A stretch of DNA of 64,000 nt from Streptomyces sp. ICBB 8177 (GCF_003144095.1 NZ_NSKH01000018.1:1949531-2013530), one strand, 5' to 3'. Positions 43,644-55,071 are shown, counted from the first letter of the stretch. Program-made: numbers and translations. Notes: generated by a model not told the origin, from the sequence alone.

Positions 43644-45584
43644 TCAGAGTTTCTGCACGCCGAGGTCGGCGAAGAGCTTCCTGACCGCAGGGTCGACCGA
43701 GTAGAGCACCAGGCCGCGGATGGAACGGGTCATCAGCACGCGGTAGGCATTGCGCAACGCCCGGATGAGTTCGGTGTCGTCCTTGATCTGTGAGGCCTTG
43801 CTCTTCACGTGCTCGCGGTGGGCGACCCATGCGCCGTCCTCCCACGTGAGATCGGGGCCCATGATTACGCCACCCCACTCGTACTCGAGCCCTTGGGCCG
43901 TGTGCACGCATCCGATCTGCCCGAAGCCTCCGGGGTCGGTCGCCCAGAACTTTCGCCTGGGGATTCCCTGGGTGCCGTGGTTGTCACCGGCGTTCCACGG
44001 GCGTGCCCAGCCGGGGTCGGGGCTGACGTCGGGGAAGGTGCCAGTGTCATCGGTCCAGCCCCAGCACATTCCGGCGGTCATCCGGGCACTCGCGCCCGCT
44101 GGGTCCCTGCCCTCAAGGAAGGACTCCATCTCGGCAGCGCTGTCGGCGTAGTAGACCTCGAAAGGCTCAGGGTCGGTGGCGCCGTCCGGACGCCACGCGA
44201 TGGGGTCCCCGGACATGAGCCGGCTGACCCAGGTGTCGTATGTCGAGCTGCCGACGGTTCGGAGTACCCGGTCCAGTTTGATCGGCACGATCTCTACGCC
44301 AAGGCTCAGGAGCTCGCTTTTGAGTCTCTCAGGGGACCAGATCTCTTCCGCGAAGAGGCGTTGATCCCCGTCGATGAAGAACACCGGCACGCGAGCGTGG
44401 GTGACGACCGCCTCCACCGAGGTCGGCCCTGTCTGCCGCATCCCGAAGGAACCGGTCTTCGGTCGCAGGCTGAGGCGGTGGGCTTCGTCACAGACGATCA
44501 GGTCCAACTCGTCGGGCCCGAACTTGTCGGCAATCTGCACCAGCGGCCTGAAGACCTTCTGGTGCCCCTTGGCAGCCCGCTTGAAGGTGTCGCGAGAGGC
44601 GATACCACCGGAAACGAAGGCAGCGGAATGTCCGGCTTGCAGCGCTTCTCCCAGCGCGGTGAGCGCAACGAGTGACTTGCCGCTGCCCGCACGTCCCTCG
44701 ATGACGAATACCTTTTTCACCCCCTGCGACCCGACGGCTGTTGTGGCATCGGCAATCGCCTGGACCGCCCGCAGTTGGTGCTCGACGAGACTGAACCGGG
44801 TGTGGCCGTTGACGATCGCTGCAGTCTCGTCGGTCAGAAGGTTGGTCGAGCGTCGACGTCCGAGCAACTCCTGTGCGGCCTCCGCGCCGGAGTCCGAGCT
44901 GAAGTTCGCGGTCAGGAACTTCTCCAGGTCCCCCGGTTGCCGTGCGGTGAACGTGGGGATCTTTGGGCGAGGGGACACCTGGCTGATCCACTGGTACTCC
45001 GGATCCATCAGGTTGTGCAGGTAGGCCGCGCCCACGAGATTGACGTAGCGGTCGTCGAACATGCTGTGGTGCCTGCGCAGGTCGTCCATGTTGTTGCCGA
45101 CCTGGACCGCGGGATGCTTCAGGTGCCTCTCGTACTCAGGGAACGGCGCGTAGACCAGATCCCTGGCGCAGCGCTGGCAGAGTGCGGTGTTCCCCTCCGC
45201 CCTGCACGAAGCGCAGAGCCCGGCTGCCTTCGACACGGTCGGACGCTCGATACTGCCCCACTGCTTGAGCTCGATGACCGCGTAGCTGAGCCGTCCGGAC
45301 GGATGCTGTCCTGCGAGGACGACGTCGATGTGGTTCATCCGACCGTCGGCGAGGTACTCGATGAACATCCGCACCTGGCCGAGCCCGAGGTTGTCCAGCG
45401 TGGTCGCCAACTCGTAGACACTCTCACGCCAGGACCTGACATCCGAAGGGCTCGGCTTCTTGTCCTTCGGGTGCGCGGCGGTGTAGCACTCGCTGATCTT
45501 CCGGACCAACTGATGGCGGTCCCGTACCAGACGCTGTACGGACCAGAACGCCTCCAGCGGCTTCCAACCGCTCCCGACCGCCAT
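43644..45584 (-). CDS. PD-(D/E)xK-like nuclease / zinc-knuckle / DUF2075 helicase fusion
   Basis: 646 residues. Residues 1-115 end in a PD-(D/E)xK-like core: D87 in HIDVVL, then E105-x-K107 in AVIELKQW, with HPAVQ (158-162) as the usual following motif. Between them lies a four-cysteine zinc knuckle, CASC and CQRC (C124, C127, C136, C139). Residues ~265-640 are a superfamily 1-like DUF2075 NTPase: Walker A GRAGSGKS (297-304), Walker B IVCDEAH, FIDGDQ, VHTAQGLEYE and MTRSIRGLVLYS. ATG 45584 has GGGGGTAG upstream; a 37-codon extension to GTG 45695 is possible. Codon use is less GC-rich than in its neighbours and an IS remnant adjoins it, so it is probably acquired. A single-gene phage- or plasmid-defence role is inferred. 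Confidence 0.85.
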   Translation of the reverse strand: MAVGSGWKPLEAFWSVQRLVRDRHQLVRKISECYTAAHPKDKKPSPSDVRSWRESVYELATTLDNLGLGQVRMFIEYLADGRMNHIDVVLAGQHPSGRLSYAVIELKQWGSIERPTVSKAAGLCASCRAEGNTALCQRCARDLVYAPFPEYERHLKHPAVQVGNNMDDLRRHHSMFDDRYVNLVGAAYLHNLMDPEYQWISQVSPRPKIPTFTARQPGDLEKFLTANFSSDSGAEAAQELLGRRRSTNLLTDETAAIVNGHTRFSLVEHQLRAVQAIADATTAVGSQGVKKVFVIEGRAGSGKSLVALTALGEALQAGHSAAFVSGGIASRDTFKRAAKGHQKVFRPLVQIADKFGPDELDLIVCDEAHRLSLRPKTGSFGMRQTGPTSVEAVVTHARVPVFFIDGDQRLFAEEIWSPERLKSELLSLGVEIVPIKLDRVLRTVGSSTYDTWVSRLMSGDPIAWRPDGATDPEPFEVYYADSAAEMESFLEGRDPAGASARMTAGMCWGWTDDTGTFPDVSPDPGWARPWNAGDNHGTQGIPRRKFWATDPGGFGQIGCVHTAQGLEYEWGGVIMGPDLTWEDGAWVAHREHVKSKASQIKDDTELIRALRNAYRVLMTRSIRGLVLYSVDPAVRKLFADLGVQKL

Positions 45585-45751
45585 CCCGTCTACCCCCAAT
45601 GAATGGAAGCTCTCCTGAGCCGATCCACTGGAACGTAGCAGAATCGTATTGTCATTCAATTTGGATTCCCTGGCAGGTTGCGTTAGGCGGGCCACGGCGG
45701 CGCCGATCCGGGTGAGCCCTCAGGGCTGAGCCGCGTGAGACGCTGGTTCGC

Positions 45752-47776
<2,025 letters not shown>

Positions 47777-47789
47777 GGGCCGGGCCCGG

Positions 47790-48419
47790 TCAGAGGGCGT
47801 CGCGTCCGAGGCCGCCCGCGAGGATGTCCAGGGTGCGTTCCAGCAGCTCGCCCAGGTCCTCGGTGCCTTCGTTCTCGACCCAGTGCATCATCGTCTCCCG
47901 CCAGCCGCCGAGCAGCGCGCCCACCAGGACGCGCAGGCCCAGGTCGTCGGTGGGCCGGCCGGTGCGGCGGGCCAGCACGCCGACCAGCAGGGCGCAGGAG
48001 ACGGACATGTTCTCGCCCAGCCGGGCCCGCAGCGCCGGTACTTCGCGCACCAGCCGCATGCGTTGCAGCATCTCCCCGCGTTCCCCGGCCGCCATCCGGC
48101 GGGCCAGCGGCACGACCGCCCGCCGCATCGACTCCACGATCGGCTCGTCCGCCGGGCGTTCCAGCAGCGCGGCCTCCATCAGCGGGTCGTACTCGTCGGT
48201 GAGGACGACGTCCTCCTTGGTGGGGAAGTACCGGAAGAAGGTGCTGGGGGAGACCTCGGCGGCGGCGGCGATCTGCTCGACGGTGGTCGCGTCGTACCCC
48301 TGGCGTTCGAAGAGCCGGTAGGCGGCGTGCCGTATCGCCTGGCGGGTCCTGATCTTCTTGCGCTCCCGCAGGCCGAGCGCGGGGGCGGCGGGGGTGGTAG
48401 CGGAGGCCATGTCCGTCAT
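47790..48419 (-). CDS. TetR-family repressor of the adjacent exporter
   Basis: 209 residues. The N-terminal helix-turn-helix is YDATTVEQIAAAAEVSPSTF followed by FRYFPTKEDVVL. Its ATG overlaps the exporter stop codon as ATGA, so the two are co-translated. The C-terminal ligand domain (ALLGGWRETMMHWVENEG) is of the MftR-like C-terminal type. It probably represses its own operon through the inverted repeat at 50062-50091. Confidence 0.9.
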   Translation of the reverse strand: MTDMASATTPAAPALGLRERKKIRTRQAIRHAAYRLFERQGYDATTVEQIAAAAEVSPSTFFRYFPTKEDVVLTDEYDPLMEAALLERPADEPIVESMRRAVVPLARRMAAGERGEMLQRMRLVREVPALRARLGENMSVSCALLVGVLARRTGRPTDDLGLRVLVGALLGGWRETMMHWVENEGTEDLGELLERTLDILAGGLGRDAL

Positions 48420-49975
48420 TGTCGCGCGTCGACCGGCGCGGGGGCCACGGCGGCGGCCGGTGCTGCGGCGGTACGCGAGTCCGGCAGCCGCAACGCCACC
48501 AGCACCGCCGCGACGACCGCCGTCACCCCGCACAGCAGCAGGACGACGTCCATGCCGTGCACGTAGGCGGCGTCGGCGGAGGCCGCGAGGCGGGCGTCGT
48601 GGAGGCCGGCGGCCACCGCGTGCGCCGCGACCACCGACTTGCCGGCGACGGCGCCCGCGGCGGGCGGGAGCCCCGTCGTGTCCAGCCTGGCGCCGAACGC
48701 CGAGGCGAGCACGCTGCCCAGCAGCGCCACCCCGATCGCCCCGCCGGTCTGCCGCAGCGTCATCAGCAGCCCGGACCCGGAACCGGCGCGCTCACGCGGC
48801 AGCGTCCCCAGGGCGGCGTCCATCGCCGGGATCATGGCGAAGCCGAACCCGAAGCCGGTGACCGACAGCCACAGCGCGGTGTAGCCGTAGCCGTCCCCCG
48901 GCGTGGTGCGGCTGCCCAGGAACGCGGCCGCCGCCAGCACCAGCAGCCCGCCCGCGATCACCGGCCGCGGCCCGAAGCGGGCGACCAGCGGTGCGGCGGC
49001 CCGCGCGGTCACCAGCAGCCCCGCCATCATCGGCAGCAGCCGCACCCCGGTGCCGAACGCGTCGGCGCCCAGCACCGCCTGGAGGTAGTTGGGCAGCACG
49101 AACAGCAGCCCCATCAGCACGAACATCACCAGTGTCGCGGCGACCGCGTTCCACAGGAAGCCGCGCTGCCGCAGCAGCCCGACGTCCAGCATCGGCCGCG
49201 CGGCCACCCGCTCGCGCAGCACCAGCGCGGTCAGCAGGGCCGCGGCGCCGAAGAGCATGACCAGCACCAGCGGGTCGCCCCAGCCCCGGCGCGGCGCCTC
49301 GATGATCCCGTAGACCAGCGCGCCCAGGCCCACGCAGTTGAGCGCGGAGCTGATCGTGTCGATGCGCGGGGCGGACGGGTCGGACGACTCGCGCAGCAGG
49401 AAGACGCAGGCGGTGATGCCGATGGCGACCATGGGGACGTTGATCAGGAAGACCGAGCCCCACCAGAAGTGGTCCAGCAGCCAGCCGCCGATGATCGGGC
49501 CGAGCGGCATGCCCAGCGCGGTGGCGGCGGTCAGCATCCCGATCGCCTTGGTGCGCTCCCCGGGGCCGAAGACGGCCGGGAGCACGGCCAGCGCCAACGG
49601 CATGATCAGCGCGGCGCCCAGGCCCATGCCGGTGCGGGCGGCGATGACCCCGGCGGGCGAACCGGCCAGCGCCCCGGCCAGCGAGCCGGCGAGGAAGAGC
49701 ACGAGGCCCGCGACGAGCATCCTGCGCCGCCCGAAGCGGTCGCCCAGCAGCCCCGCCGGAAGCATCAGCGCGGCCAGCACGACGGTGTAGGAGTCGGCGA
49801 TCCACTGCTGCCGGCTGATGTCGGCACCCAGCTGCGAAGCCATCGTGGGCAGCGCGACGTTGAGGATCGTGGCGTCGAACCCGACGACGAGCATGCTCGC
49901 GACGAGCGCGCCCAGCGCCCACCAGCGCTTGGGGTCGGGCGGTGCGGAGGCGGCGGGTACAGGGGTGGCTTGCAT
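48416..49975 (-). CDS. DHA2-family MFS drug exporter (EmrB/QacA type)
   Basis: 519 residues with 14 predicted helices. Motif A LPAGLLGDRFGRRRMLVAG, antiporter motif C ALGMPLGPIIGGWLL and the first-helix motif VGFDATILNVALPT are present. These pumps export hydrophobic drugs by proton antiport. ATG 49975 is chosen because AAGGGTG lies upstream; GTG 49984 is the alternative. First gene of an operon with the TetR repressor. The short AT-rich promoter region carries a long inverted repeat at 50062-50091. Confidence 0.93.
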   Translation of the reverse strand: MQATPVPAASAPPDPKRWWALGALVASMLVVGFDATILNVALPTMASQLGADISRQQWIADSYTVVLAALMLPAGLLGDRFGRRRMLVAGLVLFLAGSLAGALAGSPAGVIAARTGMGLGAALIMPLALAVLPAVFGPGERTKAIGMLTAATALGMPLGPIIGGWLLDHFWWGSVFLINVPMVAIGITACVFLLRESSDPSAPRIDTISSALNCVGLGALVYGIIEAPRRGWGDPLVLVMLFGAAALLTALVLRERVAARPMLDVGLLRQRGFLWNAVAATLVMFVLMGLLFVLPNYLQAVLGADAFGTGVRLLPMMAGLLVTARAAAPLVARFGPRPVIAGGLLVLAAAAFLGSRTTPGDGYGYTALWLSVTGFGFGFAMIPAMDAALGTLPRERAGSGSGLLMTLRQTGGAIGVALLGSVLASAFGARLDTTGLPPAAGAVAGKSVVAAHAVAAGLHDARLAASADAAYVHGMDVVLLLCGVTAVVAAVLVALRLPDSRTAAAPAAAVAPAPVDARQ

Positions 49976-50061
49976 GGCGTTCACCCTTCGGTGGCCGGTG
50001 GCCGGTGGCCGCTCCGGCGGCTTCGGGAGCGGCGGAGAGGATTCGATAGTAAGTCTTATAT

Positions 50062-50091
50062 GACAGTCGCTACCAAAAAATAGTAGCTGTC
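50062..50091 (-). promoter_or_regulatory. Inverted repeat in the exporter promoter (candidate TetR operator)
   Basis: GACAGTCGCTA (50062-50072) and TAGTAGCTGTC (50081-50091) pair at 8 of 11 positions around the AT-rich loop CCAAAAAA. It lies ~85 bp upstream of the MFS start, in strikingly AT-rich DNA (TAAGTCTTATATGACAG next to it), where the -10 region should be. Confidence 0.55.
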
Positions 50092-50147
50092 GTGGTGGCG
50101 GGACGCCAGGCGCCCAGGTGGGGGCGGATGCGAGAGCGGATGCGGAA

Positions 50148-50188
50148 ACGACGACGACCCGCGGCGCGCTGCCGCGGGTCGTCGTCGT
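50148..50188. terminator. Perfect 18-bp hairpin
   Basis: ACGACGACGACCCGCGGC (50148-50165) pairs perfectly with 50171-50188 around a 5-base loop. It lies 9 bp after the stop of the lipoprotein gene and would end that transcript. Confidence 0.88.
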
Positions 50189-50197
50189 AAGGGGGAG

Positions 50198-50671
50198 TCA
50201 GTACGTCCAGTGCGGGCGGCCCGACTCCATGAGGCAGCGGATGACGCGGCCGGCGGCGTCGGTGGTGGACTTGCCCAGGTCCGCGTCGCGGCAGAACTCG
50301 CCCGCGCGGTAGCAGTTGCCCGCGTTCGAACGGATGCCGCACACGGCGGCCGCCGCATGGGTGGTCGGCGCGGGCGCTGCCGGACGAGTGACGGGCGGCG
50401 GCGCCGCGCGGTGCGTCGCGGCGTGCGTGGGCGCCGGAGCCTGAGTGTGGGGGGCCGCCGGGGTGGGCGTCGGCCTGGCGGCGGGCGTCGAGGGCGAGGG
50501 CGAGGGGGAAGGGGGCGGCGCGCTCGTGGCGGGCGCGGAGGCCGTGGCCGCCGTGGAGGCGGTCGTGGCGGGCGCGGCCCCGCTCGCGCCGGCCGTCGTG
50601 GGCCCGCAGGCCGCGAGGGAGCAGGCCGCGGCGAACGCGGCCACGGATATGGCGAAATGACGGCGTTTCAT
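50198..50671 (-). CDS. Lipoprotein with Pro/Ala/Thr-rich linker and a four-Cys C-terminal domain
   Basis: 157 residues. Signal sequence MKRRHFAISVAAFAAACSLA then the lipobox LAAC. A ~90-residue Pro/Ala/Thr/Ser linker follows, as in surface-exposed actinobacterial lipoproteins. The last ~45 residues (VCGIRSNAGNCYRAGEFC, then RVIRCLMESGRPHWTY) form a compact domain with four cysteines, probably two disulfides. No enzyme motif was recognised. A strong terminator follows. Confidence 0.82.
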   Translation of the reverse strand: MKRRHFAISVAAFAAACSLAACGPTTAGASGAAPATTASTAATASAPATSAPPPSPSPSPSTPAARPTPTPAAPHTQAPAPTHAATHRAAPPPVTRPAAPAPTTHAAAAVCGIRSNAGNCYRAGEFCRDADLGKSTTDAAGRVIRCLMESGRPHWTY

Positions 50672-50765
50672 GGCGGGACGGTAGTCCCACGCCAGTTGTG
50701 AAGAGAAGGTGCAGGATTGGTGAACGCTGGATGGATGCGGTGTCGTTACCTGGCGTGTGAACCGC

Positions 50766-51515
50766 TCACCGGTGCGTGTACGCCACCAGGGAGATGCCCA
50801 CGTAGTGGACGACGAACGCGGCCAGTGTGAACGAGTGGAAGACCTCGTGGAAGCCGAACCAGCGCGGTGACGGGTTGGGCCGCTTGATCCCGTAGATCAC
50901 GCCGCCCGCGCTGTAGAGAAGGCCGCCCACCGTCACGCAGACCAGCACCGCGACGCCTCCGGTGCGCATGAAGTCGGGCAGGAAGAAGACCGCCGCCCAG
51001 CCCAGCGCGAGATAGCAGGGCGTGTAGAGCCAGCGCGGCGCGCTCACCCAGAAGACCCGGAACGCTATTCCGGCCAGCGCGCCCACCCAGATGAACCACA
51101 GCAGCGCGGTCGCCGTCCCCGACGGCAGCAGCAGGATGGCGAGGGGGGTGTACGTCCCGGCGATGATCAGGAAGATGTTGGCGTGGTCCAGACGCCGTAG
51201 TACCGCCGACGCCTTCGGTCCCCAGTTGCCCCGGTGGTAGAGCGCGCTCACCCCGAACAGCAGGCAGGCGGTGAGCGTGTAGACCGCGCAGCCGACCCGC
51301 GCCCGCGGGCTGTCGGCCAGCGCGGTCAGGAGCACGCCCGCGAAGAGCGTGGCGGGGAACATCCCCGCGTGCAGCCAGCCGCGCAGCTTGGGCTTGACGA
51401 CGGCCTGCGCCTGCGCGACGGCGGCCTGTGCCTGTGCGACGGCACCCTGACCCTGGCTCGCGGCGGCGGCCGATGCCGGGCCGCGAGTCTCCTCGACCGG
51501 TGTCATGCCCGTCAT
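50766..51515 (-). CDS. Hemolysin III / PAQR-family membrane protein
   Basis: 249 residues with seven helices. Family signature residues are present: ALYHRGNWGPKASAVLRRLD with HANIFLIIAGTYTPL, and the C-terminal GFHEVFHSFTLAAFVVHYVG whose His residues form the metal site of the PAQR fold. The N-terminus has a Gln/Ala-rich repeat (GAVAQAQAAVAQAQAVVKPK). Despite the name, these proteins are membrane hydrolase-like or stress-related rather than true toxins. ATG 51515 has a weak GTAGGT site; ATG 51506 is possible. Confidence 0.9.
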   Translation of the reverse strand: MTGMTPVEETRGPASAAAASQGQGAVAQAQAAVAQAQAVVKPKLRGWLHAGMFPATLFAGVLLTALADSPRARVGCAVYTLTACLLFGVSALYHRGNWGPKASAVLRRLDHANIFLIIAGTYTPLAILLLPSGTATALLWFIWVGALAGIAFRVFWVSAPRWLYTPCYLALGWAAVFFLPDFMRTGGVAVLVCVTVGGLLYSAGGVIYGIKRPNPSPRWFGFHEVFHSFTLAAFVVHYVGISLVAYTHR

Positions 51516-51518
51516 GCT

Positions 51519-51536
51519 ACCTACGCCACCGTAGGT
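51519..51536. promoter_or_regulatory. Palindrome ACCTACG-CCAC-CGTAGGT before the HlyIII gene
   Basis: Perfect 7-bp arms around a 4-base centre, 3 bp upstream of the HlyIII-family ATG 51515. Its position over the ribosome-binding/leader region suits a repressor site. TetR-type operators of this shape are common. The regulator is unknown. Confidence 0.55.
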
Positions 51537-51747
51537 TACGAGTAAGTAATGAATGGGCGTTGAAGTGGCAATGCTCACCTCTCCGGGGCTGGACAGATCG
51601 GGTGTACGGACCAGACACTCATATGAGTGCGGTCGGCACCGGATGAGCGGCCATGAAGCATCCGGGTCGCAGCCCCCAAGGGGCCACCCTCAACCCTCGA
51701 CATTTGACGCCCGGTTTCCTCGTGGTCCCGGGCGGGACGGAGCGATC

Positions 51748-53559
51748 GTGGCGCGCGGCAATGCGGCTCCCACCACACACCAGGACCTGATCGCATGGGT
51801 CGGCGAGATCGCCGAGCTGACCCAGCCCGACGAGATCGTCTGGTGCGACGGCTCGGAGGACGAGTACCAGCGGCTGTGCGACGAACTCGTCGCCAAGGGC
51901 ACCTTCAAGCGGCTCGACCCCGTCAAGCGCCCCAACTCCTACTACGCGGCGTCCGACCCGACCGACGTGGCCCGCGTCGAGGACCGTACGTTCATCTGCT
52001 CCGCGAAGGAGGAGGACGCAGGCCCCACCAACCACTGGAAGGACCCCGCCGAGATGCGGGAGATCTTCGCCGGTGACAAGGGGCTCTTCCGCGGTTCGAT
52101 GCGCGGCCGCACGATGTACGTCGTGCCGTTCTGCATGGGCCCGCTGGGCTCGCCGCTGTCGGCGCTGGGCGTGGAGATCACCGACTCCGCCTACGTCGCC
52201 GTCTCGATGCGCACCATGACCCGCATGGGCCGGCAGGTCCTGGACGAACTGGGCGACGACGGCTTCTTCGTCAAGGCCGTGCACACCCTCGGCGCCCCGC
52301 TGGAGCCGGGCCAGGCCGACGTGCCGTGGCCGTGCAACTCCACCAAGTACATCTCGCACTTCCCCGAGGACCGCGAGATCTGGTCCTACGGCTCGGGCTA
52401 CGGCGGCAACGCGCTGCTGGGCAAGAAGTGCTACGCGCTGCGCATCGCCTCGGTCATGGCCCGGGACGAGGGCTGGCTCGCCGAGCACATGCTCATCCTG
52501 AAGCTCACCCCGCCGAAGGGGCAGCCCAAGTACGTGGCCGCCGCGTTCCCGTCGGCCTGCGGCAAGACCAACCTCGCCATGCTGGAGCCGACCATCCCCG
52601 GCTGGACCGTGGAGACCATCGGCGACGACATCGCGTGGATGCGGTTCGGCGAGGACGGCCGCCTGTACGCGATCAACCCCGAGGCGGGCTTCTTCGGCGT
52701 CGCCCCCGGCACCGGTGAGCACACCAACGCCAACGCGATGAAGACCATGTACGGCAACTCGGTCTTCACCAACGTCGCCCTCACCGACGACGGCGACGTG
52801 TGGTGGGAGGGGATGACCGAGGAGACCCCGGCGCACCTGACGGACTGGAAGGGCAACGACTGGACGCCCGAGTCCGGCACACCCGCCGCGCACCCCAACG
52901 CCCGCTTCACGGTGCCCGCTTCGCAGTGCCCGATCATCGCGCCCGAGTGGGAGGACCCGCGGGGCGTGCCGATCTCCGCGATCCTCTTCGGCGGGCGGCG
53001 CGCCTCCGCGGTGCCGCTGGTCACCGAGTCGTTCGACTGGCAGCACGGGGTCTTCCTCGGCGCGAACGTCGCCTCCGAGAAGACCGCCGCGGCCGAGGGC
53101 AAGGTCGGCGAACTGCGCCGCGACCCGTTCGCCATGCTGCCGTTCTGCGGTTACAACATGGGCGACTACTTCGGCCACTGGGTGAAGATCGGGCAGACGC
53201 ACGACGCGGCGAACCTGCCGAAGATCTACTACGTCAACTGGTTCCGCAAGGACGCGGACGGGCGGTTCGTCTGGCCGGGCTTCGGCGAGAACGGGCGCGT
53301 GCTGAAGTGGATCGTCGAGCGGCTCAACGGTGAGGCGGAGGGCGTCGAGACGCCGATCGGCGTGCTGCCCGCACGCGGCGCGCTCGACACGGCCGGCCTC
53401 GACATCTCCGAGGCGGACCTCGACCTGCTGCTGTCGGTCGACGTGGACGTCTGGCGCGAGGAGGCCTCGCTGATCCCGCAGCACCTGGAGACCTTCGGCG
53501 ACCACACCCCGAAGGAACTGTGGGACGAGTACCGGAGCCTGGTCCGGCGCCTGGGCTGA
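51748..53559 (+). CDS. pckA: Phosphoenolpyruvate carboxykinase, GTP-dependent
   Basis: 603-residue enzyme converting oxaloacetate and GTP to PEP, GDP and CO2 (gluconeogenesis). The GTP-type P-loop is [16 protein letters not shown]; the substrate Arg segment is [20 protein letters not shown] and the Mn/kinase-2 region [14 protein letters not shown] 51748 ([14 protein letters not shown]) is preferred to upstream in-frame codons because GGAG lies 6 bases upstream and the family N-terminus begins here. The preceding 230 bp hold the promoter region. Hairpin terminators follow. Confidence 0.95.
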   Translation: MARGNAAPTTHQDLIAWVGEIAELTQPDEIVWCDGSEDEYQRLCDELVAKGTFKRLDPVKRPNSYYAASDPTDVARVEDRTFICSAKEEDAGPTNHWKDPAEMREIFAGDKGLFRGSMRGRTMYVVPFCMGPLGSPLSALGVEITDSAYVAVSMRTMTRMGRQVLDELGDDGFFVKAVHTLGAPLEPGQADVPWPCNSTKYISHFPEDREIWSYGSGYGGNALLGKKCYALRIASVMARDEGWLAEHMLILKLTPPKGQPKYVAAAFPSACGKTNLAMLEPTIPGWTVETIGDDIAWMRFGEDGRLYAINPEAGFFGVAPGTGEHTNANAMKTMYGNSVFTNVALTDDGDVWWEGMTEETPAHLTDWKGNDWTPESGTPAAHPNARFTVPASQCPIIAPEWEDPRGVPISAILFGGRRASAVPLVTESFDWQHGVFLGANVASEKTAAAEGKVGELRRDPFAMLPFCGYNMGDYFGHWVKIGQTHDAANLPKIYYVNWFRKDADGRFVWPGFGENGRVLKWIVERLNGEAEGVETPIGVLPARGALDTAGLDISEADLDLLLSVDVDVWREEASLIPQHLETFGDHTPKELWDEYRSLVRRLG

Positions 53560-53572
53560 TCGCCTGGTCTTC

Positions 53573-53601
53573 AGGGGCGCGGGGCGATTCCCCGCGCCCC
53601 T
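53573..53601 (+). terminator. Hairpin terminator after pckA
   Basis: Perfect 12-bp arms AGGGGCGCGGGG (53573-53584) and CCCCGCGCCCCT (53590-53601), loop CGATT, followed by TTGGGG. 13 bp after the pckA stop. Confidence 0.88.
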
Positions 53602-53634
53602 TTGGGGCTTGATGGGGTGCGCCCGGATCTTTTC

Positions 53635-53850
53635 AGGGGCGCGGGGAACTGCGCGACCGGCCACGACGGGGCGGTGGAGGGCCACTGTCCGGGGGGCCTA
53701 CGGTCGTTGTTCGGCCACTGGCCGGTGGGGGCTGAGCGCGCAGTTCCCCGCGCCCCTTTTTGGGTCTGACGTGGCTGAGCGCGCAGTTCCCCGCGCTCCT
53801 CTTGGGTCTGGCGTGGTGGGAGCCTGCGTTCCCCGCGCCCCTTCAAGGGA
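53635..53850. repeat. Cluster of GCGCAGTTCCCCGCGCCCCT spacer repeats
   Basis: The 20-mer occurs inverted at 53635-53654, direct at 53738-53757, with a variant at 53781-53800 (ending GCTCCT) and a partial copy near 53829. The first two form a perfect 20-bp inverted repeat spaced by 83 bp. The same 20-mer is at 3430-3449 in the repeat near deoC. Each copy resembles a terminator half; together they fill the spacer between pckA and the aminotransferase. Confidence 0.8.
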
Positions 53851-55062
53851 TCAATACTGCGCGTAACCGTCCAGGAACGAGCCGATTCTCTGGACCGCGT
53901 CGGTCAAGTCTTCCGCCCTCGGCAGCGTCACGATGCGGAAGTGGTCGGGCTCGGGCCAGTTGAAACCCGTGCCGTGGACGATCATGATCTTCTCCGCCCG
54001 CAGCAGGTCCAGGACCATCTGGCGGTCGTCCTTGATCTTGTAGACGGACGGGTCCAGCCTCGGGAACGCGTACAGCGCGCCCTTCGGCTTGACGCACGTG
54101 ATCCCCGGGATCGCGGTCAGCGCCTCGTACGTCGCGTCGCGCTGCGCGCGGAGTCTGCCGCCGGGCAGGATCAGGGAGTTGATGGACTGGTGACCGCCCA
54201 GCGCGGTCGCGATCGCGTGCTGCGCCGGCATGTTCGCGCACAGCCGCATGTTCGCCAGGATCGTCAGGCCCTCGATGTAGCTGGCCGCGTGCGCCTTCGG
54301 CCCGCACACCGCCATCCAGCCGCTGCGGTAGCCGGCGACCCGGTAGGCCTTGGACAGCCCGTTGAACGTGAGCGTCAGCAGGTCGGGCGCGAGGGCGGCG
54401 GTCGGGGTGTGGGTGGCGTCGTCGTAGAGGATCTTGTCGTAGATCTCGTCGGAGCAGACGATCAGCTGGTGGCGGCGGGCGATGTCGGCCAGGGACCGCA
54501 CCATCTCGTCGTCGTAGACCGCGCCGGTGGGGTTGTTCGGGTTGATGACGACGATCGCCTTGGTGCGGTCGGTCACCTTGCGCTCGACGTCGGCGAGGTC
54601 CGGCATCCAGTCGGACTGCTCGTCGCAGCGGTAGTGCACCGCCGTGCCGCCCGCGAGCGAGACCGCGGCGGTCCACAGCGGGTAGTCGGGGGCGGGGACC
54701 AGCACCTCGTCGCCGTCGTCCAGCAGCGCCTGCATGGACATCTGGATCAGCTCGGAGACGCCGTTGCCGAGGTAGACGTCCTCGACGTCCAGCTCGATGC
54801 CCTGGGGCTGGTAGTGCTGGACGACCGCGCGGCGCGCCGACAGCAGGCCCTTGGCGTCGCCGTAGCCGTGCGCGTCGCCGAGCGAGCGCAGCATGTCCTC
54901 CAGGATCTCCGGAGGGCACTCGAAACCGAAGGGCGCCGGGTTGCCGGTGTTGAGCTTGAGAATGCGGTGACCCGCCGCCTCCAGCCGCATCGCCTCTTCG
55001 AGAACCGGGCCCCGGATCTCGTAACACACGTTCGCGAGCTTCGTCGACTGGATCACCTGCAT
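53851..55062 (-). CDS. Alanine-type aminotransferase (AlaA/AlaT-like), PLP class I/II
   Basis: 403 residues. The PLP lysine is in TFNGLSKAYRVAGYRSGWM; cofactor contacts are VINPNNPTGAVYDDE, CSDEIYDKILYDD and the C-terminal Arg in HFRIVTLP. The N-terminus QVIQSTKLANVCYEIRGPVL matches the alanine transaminase AlaA subgroup. ATG 55062 is preferred to GTG 55068. It lies 9 bp after the D-aminoacylase gene and may belong to the same transcript, which would fit conversion of the freed keto acids, but this is inference. Confidence 0.92.
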   Translation of the reverse strand: MQVIQSTKLANVCYEIRGPVLEEAMRLEAAGHRILKLNTGNPAPFGFECPPEILEDMLRSLGDAHGYGDAKGLLSARRAVVQHYQPQGIELDVEDVYLGNGVSELIQMSMQALLDDGDEVLVPAPDYPLWTAAVSLAGGTAVHYRCDEQSDWMPDLADVERKVTDRTKAIVVINPNNPTGAVYDDEMVRSLADIARRHQLIVCSDEIYDKILYDDATHTPTAALAPDLLTLTFNGLSKAYRVAGYRSGWMAVCGPKAHAASYIEGLTILANMRLCANMPAQHAIATALGGHQSINSLILPGGRLRAQRDATYEALTAIPGITCVKPKGALYAFPRLDPSVYKIKDDRQMVLDLLRAEKIMIVHGTGFNWPEPDHFRIVTLPRAEDLTDAVQRIGSFLDGYAQY

Positions 55063-55071
55063 GCGCACACC

